Below are positions 10,260-19,584 of a stretch of DNA of 64,000 bases, piece after piece; the stretch's first letter is position 1; every line of letters begins with the position of its first letter. The stretch covers positions 1 to 64,000 of the forward strand of contig JAUWTJ010000007.1 of NCBI GenBank assembly GCA_030614785.1, in the 5' to 3' direction. The notes under the pieces are model-generated. The model saw only the letters and a program-made list of their open reading frames with translations, was not told where the DNA came from and ran no database searches. The DNA comes from Alphaproteobacteria bacterium. Lineage in GTDB: Bacteria > Pseudomonadota > Alphaproteobacteria > M2410. The position numbers were made by a program, and so were the translations under genes.

Positions 10260-11006
10260 ATGCTGATCATGCGATCGGTTCTTTACAATATCTACCTCTA
10301 TGTGCTGACGGTTTCCGTCGCCGTCGGGTGGCTCCCGCTGGTCATTCTGGGCACTCGCGAGACAACGCTTCTGGGCTTTCGCTTCTGGGGGCGGGCGAGC
10401 CTTTGGGGGCTCGAAAAAATTTGCGGGACGACGCTGGAACTGCGCGGCGAGGAGAACCTGCCTCGGGATCGGCCGGTTATCATTGCCTCCAAACACCACT
10501 CGATGTGGGATATTCTGGTATTTTACGCTCTCATTGAGAACCCGGCTTTCGTTTCCAAGCAGGAACTTGGCTGGATCCCCATTGCCGGGACCTTTTTAAA
10601 AAAGGGCGGCACCATCATCGTCAACCGGGGGGCGGCGGCAAAAGCCCTGAAAGCCATGGTCGAGGATGTTCGAGATGCGCTCGAGAACAAACGAACCATT
10701 ATCATTTTCCCGGAAGGGACGAGGTCGGCACCCGGGGCCGCGCCCGACTACAAACCAGGCATCGCAGCGCTTTATACCCGGCTTGATCATGCCTGTGTGC
10801 CGGTGGCGCTCAATTCGGGGCTGTATTGGCCGAGGCGCAAATTCCTCAGGAAGCCTGGAACAATTGTGCTGGAATTCCTGCCCGCCATTGAGCCCGGGCT
10901 CTCGCGCAAGGACTTCATGATCGCTCTTCAATCGAGTATTGAAACCGCATCCAACCACCTTCTGGACGAGACCAAAACGGACAGAGCGAGCGACCTGGCC
11001 GGCTAG
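10260..11006 (+). CDS. plsC: 1-acyl-sn-glycerol-3-phosphate acyltransferase
   Basis: PlsC motifs KHHSMWD (HX4D-like) and FPEGTRSAPG. Confidence 0.9.
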   Translation: MLIMRSVLYNIYLYVLTVSVAVGWLPLVILGTRETTLLGFRFWGRASLWGLEKICGTTLELRGEENLPRDRPVIIASKHHSMWDILVFYALIENPAFVSKQELGWIPIAGTFLKKGGTIIVNRGAAAKALKAMVEDVRDALENKRTIIIFPEGTRSAPGAAPDYKPGIAALYTRLDHACVPVALNSGLYWPRRKFLRKPGTIVLEFLPAIEPGLSRKDFMIALQSSIETASNHLLDETKTDRASDLAG

Positions 11007-11030
11007 ACACCTGTGGGTATTACGACAACT

Positions 11031-11053
11031 CTTATCCACATTCTGTGGATAAG
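11031..11053. promoter_or_regulatory. Perfect inverted repeat of two DnaA-box-like sequences (CTTATCCACA-TTC-TGTGGATAAG)
   Basis: TTATCCACA matches the canonical DnaA box; two head-to-head copies upstream of nrdJ. Confidence 0.6.
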
Positions 11054-11093
11054 TCTGAATATACCAGGAACATCATGGGGTTAAATTTACATA

Positions 11094-11113
11094 TCCGGGG
11101 ATAAGTCCCCGGA
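11094..11113. promoter_or_regulatory. Perfect 8-bp inverted repeat TCCGGGGA-TAAG-TCCCCGGA upstream of nrdJ
   Basis: Read directly; hairpin-forming, about 55 bp before the nrdJ start. Confidence 0.5.
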
Positions 11114-11167
11114 ACATAAGGAGAACTTTTAATTGACCCTTCGACAGACAGGATTTAGCATTAGCAG

Positions 11168-14100
11168 ATGAAACAGAAAAAAACCTCGCCAAAAGCTGTT
11201 GGCAAAAAAAACCTGTCGTCGCAAATCTGGGACATGAAATATCGGCTGAAAGATGCTGATGGCCAGCCCGTCGACGCGACCATTGACGATACCTGGAGCC
11301 GGATCGCGGCGAGCCTTGCCCTGGCCGAGCCCGAAGAGACCCGCGCGGACTGGCAGAAGACCTTCAACTCAGCGCTTGAGGACTACAAATTCCTGCCCGC
11401 CGGCCGGATCATGGCTGGCGCGGGGGCGGGGCGAAGCGTCACGCTGTTCAATTGTTTTGTCATGGGCACCATCGAAGATCACATGGGCGGGATCTTCGAT
11501 AGCCTGAAGGAAGCCGCACTGACCATGCAGCAGGGCGGCGGCATCGGCTATGATTTCTCGACGCTGCGCCCCAAAGGTGCGCCGGTCAAGGGCGTCGGGG
11601 CAGATGCCTCGGGACCGCTTTCCTTCATGGATGTGTGGGACGCGATGTGCCGCACCATCATGTCCGCCGGCTCGCGCCGCGGCGCCATGATGGCCGTGAT
11701 GCGCTGCGACCACCCGGACATCGAAGCCTTCATTGAAGCCAAGCGCGATCCGGTGCGGCTGCGCATGTTTAATCTGTCGGTGCTGGCAACAGATGCTTTC
11801 ATGGCTGCCGTCAAAGCGGATGGCGACTGGGATCTTGTGTTTGACGGCACGACCTATCGCACCCTCAAGGCACGCGATCTATGGCACAAGATCATGCGCT
11901 CGACTTTTGATTATGCCGAACCCGGCGTGATCTTCATTGATCGGATCAATCAGGAAAACAATCTGCATTATTGCGAAACCATTGCCGCCACAAATCCTTG
12001 CGTTTCCGGTGACAGCTGGGTCCTTACTGACAAAGGACCAAGACAAATTGACGAAGTCATCGGCACGCCGGTGACGCTGGTTGTTGACGGAGAACCCCAC
12101 CCTTCCGACGACCGTGGGTTCTTTCAAACCGGCATCAAGCCGTTGCTCCGGATATCGACCAAAGAAGGCTTTGCTCTCAAAGCGACGGACAATCACCTCA
12201 TCCGAAGGGTCAAACACAAGACGCGCTTCTCGCTCGAGACCGAGTGGATAGCGGCAGGAGAGCTTTGCCCCGGGGATGAAGTCCTTCTCAATGACCATCG
12301 CGGTGCAGCCGCCTGGCCAACCGCCCACTCCGGGCTTTCAGGCCAAAACACTAAAAGCGAAGGCTATTTGATTGGTCTGCTGGTGGGCGACGGCACTTTG
12401 AAAGAAGAGGCCGCAATCCTTAGCGTTTGGCCCAACTCTGCAGCTTCGAACGGGGAGGCAAGTGCTTCGGCCAGCAATGGTATTATGAAGATGGCGGAAG
12501 CCGCAGCCCGGGAATTGCCGCATCGCAGCGACTTTGCCGGATGGATGGAAGTTTCCGGTCGTGGTGAGTACCGCCTGAAACTGGCTGCTATCCGAGACCT
12601 TGCTCTTGAACTGGGGATGTCGGTCGGTAACAAGACAATTACCCCCGAGATTGAAAAATCCTCAAGCGAATTTTATGCGGGCTTTCTTCGCGGCCTCTTT
12701 GACGCCGATGGCAGTGTGCAGGGTAGCCAGACGAAAGGCGTCAGCATCCGATTGGCGCAAAGCGATCTTGCCTTGCTTGAAGCGGCTCAACGCATGCTGG
12801 CGCGGATGGGAATCGTCTCAAGGATTTATCAAAACCGCCGAGACGAAGGAACGTCCTCCCTGCCAGATGGCAAGGGCGGAAACAAACTCTACACCGTGAA
12901 GGCACAACATGAGCTCATTATCTCTGGGGAAAACCTCGAAGAATACAGAGGCAGAGTTGGATTTTCAGATATCGACAAAGCAACACGGCTGACCAATCTC
13001 CTGTCAGGCTACAAGCGCTCCCTGAACAAAGAACGGCACATTGTTCGCGTTGAGACCGTTGAGCCTTGCGGCGAGGAACCCGTCTTTGATGTGAGTGTTC
13101 CTGGCATCAATGCCTTTGATGCCAATGGGCTATATGTTCACAATTGCGGAGAGCAACCACTTCCTCCGTATGGGTCGTGTTTGCTGGGATCGATCAATCT
13201 GGCGCGGCTGGTGCGCGAGCCGTTCTCGCCTGATGCGCAAATTGATGAAGAAAAACTGGCCGAGCTGGTCACGACAGCTGTTCGCATGATGGACAATGTT
13301 GTCGACGTGTCGCGCTTTCCGCTTGAAGCCCAGGCCCATGAAGCCAGGGCGAAGCGCCGGATCGGGCTTGGCGTAACGGGTCTTGCCGATGCGCTCATCA
13401 TGTGCCGCACCCGTTATGGCAGTGAGGCCTCGGTTATCCTGATAGACAAGTGGCTGGGCACGCTTGAGCGGGCCGCCTATCTTGCTTCGGCGGAGCTTGC
13501 CAAAGAAAAAGGCGCTTTTCCGCTGTATGACGCCAAAAAATATCTTGAGGGCGCCCATATCAAACGTCTGGGCAAGGATGTGCGCGACGCCATCGCAAAG
13601 CACGGCGTGCGCAATGCACTGATCACATCCATTGCACCGACCGGCACGATCTCGCTCTTTGCCGGCAATGTCTCAAGCGGCATTGAACCGGTGTTCTCCT
13701 ATACCTATGACCGCAAGGTGCTGCTTGAAGACGGCAGCCACATGACCGAGACCGTCTCGGACTATGCCCACGACCTTTATGTGTCGGGTGGCGGCGATCC
13801 AAAGGACCTGCCGGATTATTTCGTCAGCACCCAGACCCTGACCCCGGAAGATCATGTGCGGGTGCAGGCGGCAGCGCAGGTCCATATCGACAGTTCGATT
13901 TCCAAGACCATCAATTGCCCCGAGGATATTTCCTTTGAGGCCTTCGAGACGATCTACCTGAAGGCCTGGGAAAGTGGCTGCAAGGGCTGCACGACCTATC
14001 GGCCCAATGCGATCACCGGATCTATCCTTTCAGTTGTCGAGGATAAACCGGCCCAAGAATCGAAGGAAGAGTCAGAAGAAGACGCCGAGCGCGTTGTCTA

Positions 14101-14638
14101 TATGACGCAGCCTCTGGGCCGACCGGAAAGTCTCGGCGGGGCGACCTACAAGGTGCGCTGGCCGGAATCAGATCACGCGATCTATATCACCATCAACGAC
14201 ATCACCCAGGACGGGCGGCAGAGGCCGTTCGAGATTTTCATCAACTCCAAGAATATGGAGCATTACGCCTGGACCGTTGCGCTCACCCGCATGATTTCAG
14301 CGGTGTTCCGGCGCGGCGGCGATGTGACCTTCGTGGTTGATGAGCTGAAAGCCGTGTTTGATCCGCGCGGCGGTCAATGGATGCAGGGACGCTACGTGCC
14401 TTCATTGTTGGCCGCGATCGGCGAGGTCATCGAGGAACATATGAAGGTGATCGGGTTTCTCTCAGGCGATGTGCCCGAGCTTGTGGAGGCGGCGCGCAAG
14501 AAGGTTGCGGCGACAACAGGCTCCGAGGCAGAGATCGAACCTCTCGGCGCGACCTGCCCGAAGTGCTCGATGCCTTCCCTGACACGCATTGAGGGCTGTG
14601 AGACTTGCCTTTCCTGCGGCCATTCGAAGTGCTCATGA
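11168..14638 (+). CDS. nrdJ: Vitamin B12-dependent (class II) ribonucleotide reductase, intein-containing
   Basis: RNR motifs (GRIMAGAGAGRSVTLFNCFVMG, NPC^GEQPLPPYGSCLLGSINLARLV, ITSIAPTGTISLFAGNVSSGIEPVFSY), C-terminal CPKCS...CETCLSCGHSKCS; interrupted in frame by an intein. Confidence 0.95.
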   Translation: MKQKKTSPKAVGKKNLSSQIWDMKYRLKDADGQPVDATIDDTWSRIAASLALAEPEETRADWQKTFNSALEDYKFLPAGRIMAGAGAGRSVTLFNCFVMGTIEDHMGGIFDSLKEAALTMQQGGGIGYDFSTLRPKGAPVKGVGADASGPLSFMDVWDAMCRTIMSAGSRRGAMMAVMRCDHPDIEAFIEAKRDPVRLRMFNLSVLATDAFMAAVKADGDWDLVFDGTTYRTLKARDLWHKIMRSTFDYAEPGVIFIDRINQENNLHYCETIAATNPCVSGDSWVLTDKGPRQIDEVIGTPVTLVVDGEPHPSDDRGFFQTGIKPLLRISTKEGFALKATDNHLIRRVKHKTRFSLETEWIAAGELCPGDEVLLNDHRGAAAWPTAHSGLSGQNTKSEGYLIGLLVGDGTLKEEAAILSVWPNSAASNGEASASASNGIMKMAEAAARELPHRSDFAGWMEVSGRGEYRLKLAAIRDLALELGMSVGNKTITPEIEKSSSEFYAGFLRGLFDADGSVQGSQTKGVSIRLAQSDLALLEAAQRMLARMGIVSRIYQNRRDEGTSSLPDGKGGNKLYTVKAQHELIISGENLEEYRGRVGFSDIDKATRLTNLLSGYKRSLNKERHIVRVETVEPCGEEPVFDVSVPGINAFDANGLYVHNCGEQPLPPYGSCLLGSINLARLVREPFSPDAQIDEEKLAELVTTAVRMMDNVVDVSRFPLEAQAHEARAKRRIGLGVTGLADALIMCRTRYGSEASVILIDKWLGTLERAAYLASAELAKEKGAFPLYDAKKYLEGAHIKRLGKDVRDAIAKHGVRNALITSIAPTGTISLFAGNVSSGIEPVFSYTYDRKVLLEDGSHMTETVSDYAHDLYVSGGGDPKDLPDYFVSTQTLTPEDHVRVQAAAQVHIDSSISKTINCPEDISFEAFETIYLKAWESGCKGCTTYRPNAITGSILSVVEDKPAQESKEESEEDAERVVYMTQPLGRPESLGGATYKVRWPESDHAIYITINDITQDGRQRPFEIFINSKNMEHYAWTVALTRMISAVFRRGGDVTFVVDELKAVFDPRGGQWMQGRYVPSLLAAIGEVIEEHMKVIGFLSGDVPELVEAARKKVAATTGSEAEIEPLGATCPKCSMPSLTRIEGCETCLSCGHSKCS
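11999..13144 (+). mobile_element. LAGLIDADG homing-endonuclease intein (382 aa) within NrdJ
   Basis: Begins Cys1 (CVSGDSWVLT), block B TDNHLIRR, LAGLIDADG-type motifs EGYLIGLLVGDGTL and FYAGFLRGLFDADGSV, ends NGLYVHN followed by extein Cys; removing it restores NPCGEQPLPPYGSC. Confidence 0.94.
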
Positions 14639-14642
14639 CGCC

Positions 14643-15848
14643 ATGGAGCCCATGCTGCGCCTGTCCAACCGCGATGCCCGAGCGCTCTTTCTGGAGACGC
14701 ACGGGCTGACGCGGTCGCGCGGAGGCAAGCTGGGGGAAGAGGGGCTTGCCGGGCTCATTCATGACCTCGGCTTTGTGCAGCTCGACACGATCAACACGGT
14801 CGCGCGGGCGCATGAGATGATCCTGTTTTCCCGGGCGCAGAATTTTGATCGGGGGACCCTCGCCGCTCTGCACGAGAGCGGCGAGGTTTTTGAACACTGG
14901 ACCCATGATGCGTCCATTATCCCGATGGAATTTTACCCCTATTGGCAGGACCGCTTCAAACGAGCCCGGAGTGCGCTTGACAGCCCTGGCTGGCAAAAGC
15001 GGCTCGGTGACAATCCGAAGAAAGTCCTGAAGATGGTCCGCAAGCGGATTGAGCAGGACGGCCCGTGCATGTCGCGGAATTTTGCAGAGGGCCCGAAAGG
15101 CAATGGTGGCTGGTGGGGCTGGAGCCCGACCAAGACGGCGCTGGAATATCTGTGGCGCACGGGCGAGCTTGCCGTCTTGAAGCGCGAGGGCTTTCAGAAA
15201 GTCTATGATCTCTCGGAGCGGGTCATCCCGCAAGACCTGCACGGCGAGCGCCCGTCAAAGTCCGCCATCCTTGATTTTAAATGTCGCAATGCGCTGACAC
15301 GTCTCGGCTTTGGAACCGCGACAGAGATCGCCCATTTCTGGGCCAGCGTCAAAAAGGCCGACGTTGATCGGTGGGCCAAACCGCTGCTCGGCAAGGAACT
15401 CATTGAAGTCATGATCGAGGGCGCCAAGGGCGAGCCGGATAGAAAGGCGCTCGCGTTCGCGGATATTGAAGACCGTCTTGCTGACGCCGCAAACCCTTCA
15501 AAGTCGGTTCGCTTCCTCAGCCCGTTTGACCCGCTGATCCGGGATCGCAAGCGCCTGAAACATCTTTTTGGCTTTGACTACACTGTCGAGATTTTTGTTC
15601 CGGAAGCGAAACGATCTTACGGCTACTACGTTCTTCCTATCCTTGAGGGCGACAGGATCATCGGTCGGGCCGATCTCAAGGCGGAGCGCAAGGCGGGCGT
15701 TCTTGATATGAAGGGACTTTGGCTTGAGCGCGGCGTGCGGCTTACGGGCGCCCGCGAAGCCGCGATCCAGCGGGACCTCGTCCGCCTCGCCAGGTTCTGC
15801 GGTGTTGAAACGGTTGATGCAGACTGCCCGGTGGGAACTTGTCAATAA
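14643..15848 (+). CDS. YcaQ family (DUF1006) winged-helix protein, putative DNA crosslink glycosylase
   Basis: LGFVQLDTINTVARAHEMILFSRAQNF, FEHWTHDASIIPMEFYPYW, FLSPFDPLIRDRKR motifs. Confidence 0.85.
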   Translation: MEPMLRLSNRDARALFLETHGLTRSRGGKLGEEGLAGLIHDLGFVQLDTINTVARAHEMILFSRAQNFDRGTLAALHESGEVFEHWTHDASIIPMEFYPYWQDRFKRARSALDSPGWQKRLGDNPKKVLKMVRKRIEQDGPCMSRNFAEGPKGNGGWWGWSPTKTALEYLWRTGELAVLKREGFQKVYDLSERVIPQDLHGERPSKSAILDFKCRNALTRLGFGTATEIAHFWASVKKADVDRWAKPLLGKELIEVMIEGAKGEPDRKALAFADIEDRLADAANPSKSVRFLSPFDPLIRDRKRLKHLFGFDYTVEIFVPEAKRSYGYYVLPILEGDRIIGRADLKAERKAGVLDMKGLWLERGVRLTGAREAAIQRDLVRLARFCGVETVDADCPVGTCQ

Positions 15849-15901
15849 CGCGTCAAATTCATACGCTAGAGCTTCGCCGACCCTGAATACCTAACTGAAT
15901 A

Positions 15902-16156
15902 GTGAGGGAAGATTTCAATCGGTTTCAAGATACTGGACGCTACCTGAGGGAAGAACAAGAGTTGTCAACAGATCCGAGAGATAAGAGATTTTACCAATTA
16001 CAGAAAAGAGATACTTCGCAACTTACTCCAGATGAGATTGCGGAATATCTTGAATATTGTGAAAGCATGTTGAATTACGTGCCAGACAAAAAGGCGAGGC
16101 GGGGTTGGCGTGATTTAATCAAGGAACTGAGTAGTTTACAAAACAGTTCTTCCTAA
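15902..16156 (+). CDS. Small hypothetical protein
   Basis: 84-aa ORF with GTG start; composition clearly more AT-rich than neighbours. Confidence 0.45.
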   Translation: MREDFNRFQDTGRYLREEQELSTDPRDKRFYQLQKRDTSQLTPDEIAEYLEYCESMLNYVPDKKARRGWRDLIKELSSLQNSSS

Positions 16157-16232
16157 TCTTGATAACCTTACTTTCTCGACGTTTGAAGCTCAAAGTCCGC
16201 ACCCCTTGCTGGCTCGAGAGGAAATCCCGCTC

Positions 16233-17321
16233 ATGCTAAAACTAAAACACCCAGCCCTTCCGAGTCTCGTTGCACTGGCAGGCTTTGCGTTCTGGTCTGT
16301 CTTCTGGGTCATTATGGCCGGCCGGATCGAGGGCGAGATTGAAACCTGGGTGGAGCGACAGGCCCGCCACGGCACCGATGTCACCTATACCTCGGTCGAC
16401 ATCTCCGGCTACCCCTTTCGGCTGGTCGCCACATTTGAAGCGCCGCGCATTGTCGCAAGCGATGATCCGAGCGCCTTTTCCTGGGAGGGCGACGGGCTAC
16501 GGATCATCAGCCAAGCCTATAATATTCGGCACATCATCATTGAACTTCTTGGCAGACAAGACGCCGCGTGGAGCGATGCGCCGGATGATGGCATGCGCAG
16601 CCCGAGCCGGATCAGTGTCAGTTTCACCGGAGACCAGCTCTGGGGCTCACTCAAATTGGGCGGCGGGCGCATCGAAAGTATCGATACAGACTTTCGCATG
16701 ATCAAGGCGGACCTTGTCGGGGACGGCGGCTTTGGCCTGCTTCCCGATCTGCCGGAGCATCTTGAACTTGACATGCTGGAGTTTCACTCACGCCTCGGAA
16801 AGACTTTCAATGGCGGTCAGAAAGTAACAACCCGCGATGTCGTCCTCTTTGCCGAGCAAATCACGTCAGGGCAGCCATCAACTGGCAAAACGGATGAAAG
16901 CATCGAGGAAATTCTTGTCGCCTTCAGTGAGGAATTGACAGGTACCGCCCCGCTCCACTCCGGTGATATCGGCGCCAACCTGCCCGCAGTCCCGGCGCAG
17001 AGCGTGGAGATTCACGAAGCACACATGTTTCGTGACCCGGTTTCGATCCGCCTCAATGGCAAGCTGGAACGCCCGCACAAGAGTGATTTTGACGGCACCA
17101 TAAAGCTTTATCTGAAAGGCCATGACGTGCTGGTGCGTGAGATGGCTGAGGCCGACGATCTGCCCGACGCTGCAGCCCTCATCGCTGGCGCGCTATTCGG
17201 AGTGCTATCCATGGTCAGTGACACCAATGAGGACGGTGAGCTCGTGCTACCGCTTGATGTCAAGGACGGCGACGTCTACTTCGGGTTTCTGCCGCTGTTT
17301 GACAAGGAAGACTATCGATAA
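16233..17321 (+). CDS. DUF2125-like hypothetical protein
   Basis: N-terminal TM then ISGYPFRLVATFEAPRI pattern typical of DUF2125. Confidence 0.75.
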   Translation: MLKLKHPALPSLVALAGFAFWSVFWVIMAGRIEGEIETWVERQARHGTDVTYTSVDISGYPFRLVATFEAPRIVASDDPSAFSWEGDGLRIISQAYNIRHIIIELLGRQDAAWSDAPDDGMRSPSRISVSFTGDQLWGSLKLGGGRIESIDTDFRMIKADLVGDGGFGLLPDLPEHLELDMLEFHSRLGKTFNGGQKVTTRDVVLFAEQITSGQPSTGKTDESIEEILVAFSEELTGTAPLHSGDIGANLPAVPAQSVEIHEAHMFRDPVSIRLNGKLERPHKSDFDGTIKLYLKGHDVLVREMAEADDLPDAAALIAGALFGVLSMVSDTNEDGELVLPLDVKDGDVYFGFLPLFDKEDYR

Positions 17322-17333
17322 AACGAAGGCGTC

Positions 17334-17457
17334 GTCCCGGATGCATTGCGGCATGAAATGACGCAATGCTGGTCCGGGATCCAAATGGCGCAGGCTTGAT
17401 GAATTTAGGCACCGGACCAGCACCGCATCACTTTGTGCTGCAGTGCATCCGGTGTGA
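17334..17457. repeat. REP-like palindromic intergenic element
   Basis: CCGGATGCATTGCGGCA (17337-17353) is inverted-repeated as TGCTGCAGTGCATCCGG (17436-17452), 15/17 match; sits between convergent genes. Confidence 0.6.
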
Positions 17458-17467
17458 CAAATTTTGA

Positions 17468-18415
17468 TCAGTCTTCGCCTTCTTCACCGTGAGGGCGGCC
17501 AAAGTCGGGGGCATCGATCTCCTGACCGGCATCAATGATGCCGCGGCGAATTTCACGGGTGCGAGTGAACAGATCGAAGAGTGCGTCGCCGTCGTCCCAG
17601 CGGATGGCGCGCTGCAAGGCCGTCAGGTCTTCGGAGAACCTGCCGAGCATTTCCAGCACGGCTGTTTTATTGTTCAAAAACACGTCTCGCCACATGGTCG
17701 GGTCGGAGGCGGCGATCCGCGTAAAATCTCTGAACCCGCCGGCGGAATATTTGACAACCTCGGAGCGGGTTACCGTTTCAAGGTCCGCTGCCGTGCCAAC
17801 AATATTGTAGGCAATCAGGTGAGGCACATGGGAGGTTATGGCCAGAACGAGATCATGATGTTCAGGGTCCATCACCTCGACGTCACTGCCCAGCTGCGTC
17901 CAGAATTCCGTCAGCTTCGCCGTGGCGGCGTCATCCGTCGTGGCAGGGGGCGTCAGAATGCACCAGCGGCCATGAAAGAGCTCGGCAAAGCCTGAGCGCG
18001 GACCGGATTCTTCCGTTCCGGCAATCGGGTGGCCGGGCACGAGGTGCACACCCTGAGGCAAGTGCGGCAGGATCATATCGACGACCGATTGTTTAACCGA
18101 TCCGACATCTGTGAGGATTGCGCCGGGCTTCAGGCCCGCCTTGATCTGCCCCATAACCTCACCGGTGATCCCGACGGGAACACACAGGATGACGAGGTCG
18201 GCGTCCTTCACCGCTTCGGCGCCTGTCGCTGCCACGTCATCCACAAGGCCAATCTCAAGGGCGACCTTGCGCGTCTCTTCAGAGCGCGCATAGCCGGTCA
18301 CCTTGCCAGCAAGCCCCTCTGCCCGCATGCCGCGGCAGATCGACGAGCCGATCAGTCCGAGACCGACAAGGGCGACCTTTTCGAAGAGGGGACTGTCGGG
18401 CGATGTTTTGGTCAC
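17468..18415 (-). CDS. tyrC: Prephenate/arogenate dehydrogenase family protein
   Basis: VALVGLGLIGSSICRGMRAEG NAD-binding motif; GHPIAGTEESGPRSGFAELFHGRW. Confidence 0.92.
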   Translation of the reverse strand: MTKTSPDSPLFEKVALVGLGLIGSSICRGMRAEGLAGKVTGYARSEETRKVALEIGLVDDVAATGAEAVKDADLVILCVPVGITGEVMGQIKAGLKPGAILTDVGSVKQSVVDMILPHLPQGVHLVPGHPIAGTEESGPRSGFAELFHGRWCILTPPATTDDAATAKLTEFWTQLGSDVEVMDPEHHDLVLAITSHVPHLIAYNIVGTAADLETVTRSEVVKYSAGGFRDFTRIAASDPTMWRDVFLNNKTAVLEMLGRFSEDLTALQRAIRWDDGDALFDLFTRTREIRRGIIDAGQEIDAPDFGRPHGEEGED

Positions 18416-18444
18416 AGGTTTAACTCTTTACTGGTTACGGGAGG

Positions 18445-19566
18445 CTAATTCCCGAGGAATTCCGCCATGAAGCCTGAGAGGGCTTCTACCACTTTGCGGT
18501 TTTCCTCTTCAAGTCCGATGGTCAAACGTAGTGAATGCTGCAGCCCGGGGGCCGGTGCGGCGCGCAAAATAATACCGCGTGACAGCAGGTGCTGATTGGC
18601 TTTTGCCGCCATTTCAGCATCGGCAAAATGCATCAGTATAAAATTGCCGACACTGGGCGTGATATCGATCCGGAGACCGCCAAGCTGTTGTTCCAGCCAG
18701 CGCATCCATTGATCATTGTGTGCCACGGCCTTTGCTACATGGGCCTGGTCCCGGATCGCCTCGATCCCCGCGGCCTGTGCGGCGGCGGTCGTATTAAACG
18801 GCCCGCGGATCCTGTTCAGAACATCAGCAATCGCTTGCGGGCAATAAGCCCAGCCGAGACGCAGCGCTGCAAGCCCGTAAATTTTCGAAAAAGTACGGGT
18901 CATCACGATGTTAGTGCCCTCATGAACCAGCTCCATGGCCGAGGCATAATCATCGCGGTGAACGTATTCAGCATAGGCCTCATCAAGTACAAGCAGAACA
19001 TTGCCAGGAAGCCCTTCATGGAGCCGTCTGATTTCACTTGCCGCGAGATACGTGCCGGTCGGATTGTTAGGGTTTGCGAGATAAACCACGCGCGTTTTGT
19101 CTGTCACGCTGGCAAGGATCTTGTCGACGTCAGCGCGATGATCAATCTCGGGCACTTCAATACCGTTCGCACCATTGGATTTTGTTACCAGACGATAGAC
19201 GACGAAGGAATGTTCCGTATAGATAACATCGTCACCTTCTCCAACGTAGGCATGGGCGATGAGCTGTAACAGTTCATCTGAGCCCGCACCGACAACAATG
19301 CGATCAGGATCAAGGTCATGTTCTTTGGCAATGGCGGCGCGCAAGGCGGTAGCCGCGCTGTCCGGATAACGCTCGAGGCTTGCACCCGCCGCGTGATAAG
19401 CCGTAATGGCCTTCGGGCTTGGGCCCAGCGGGGTTTCATTAGAGGAAAGCTTGGCGGGGTTCTCAACACCTTCAACGGTTGAAGCGCCGGCCTTGTAGAT
19501 ATTGATATCAAGAATGCCGGGTCCTGGCTGTGGCAGGCCGGGCTGCGGCCCTTTACGCTCTGTCAT
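18445..19566 (-). CDS. hisC: Histidinol-phosphate aminotransferase
   Basis: KLSSNETPLGPSPKA, YLANPNNPTGT, TRTFSKIYGLAALRLGW. Confidence 0.93.
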   Translation of the reverse strand: MTERKGPQPGLPQPGPGILDINIYKAGASTVEGVENPAKLSSNETPLGPSPKAITAYHAAGASLERYPDSAATALRAAIAKEHDLDPDRIVVGAGSDELLQLIAHAYVGEGDDVIYTEHSFVVYRLVTKSNGANGIEVPEIDHRADVDKILASVTDKTRVVYLANPNNPTGTYLAASEIRRLHEGLPGNVLLVLDEAYAEYVHRDDYASAMELVHEGTNIVMTRTFSKIYGLAALRLGWAYCPQAIADVLNRIRGPFNTTAAAQAAGIEAIRDQAHVAKAVAHNDQWMRWLEQQLGGLRIDITPSVGNFILMHFADAEMAAKANQHLLSRGIILRAAPAPGLQHSLRLTIGLEEENRKVVEALSGFMAEFLGN

Positions 19567-19584
19567 GATTTACGCTCTTCCTCA

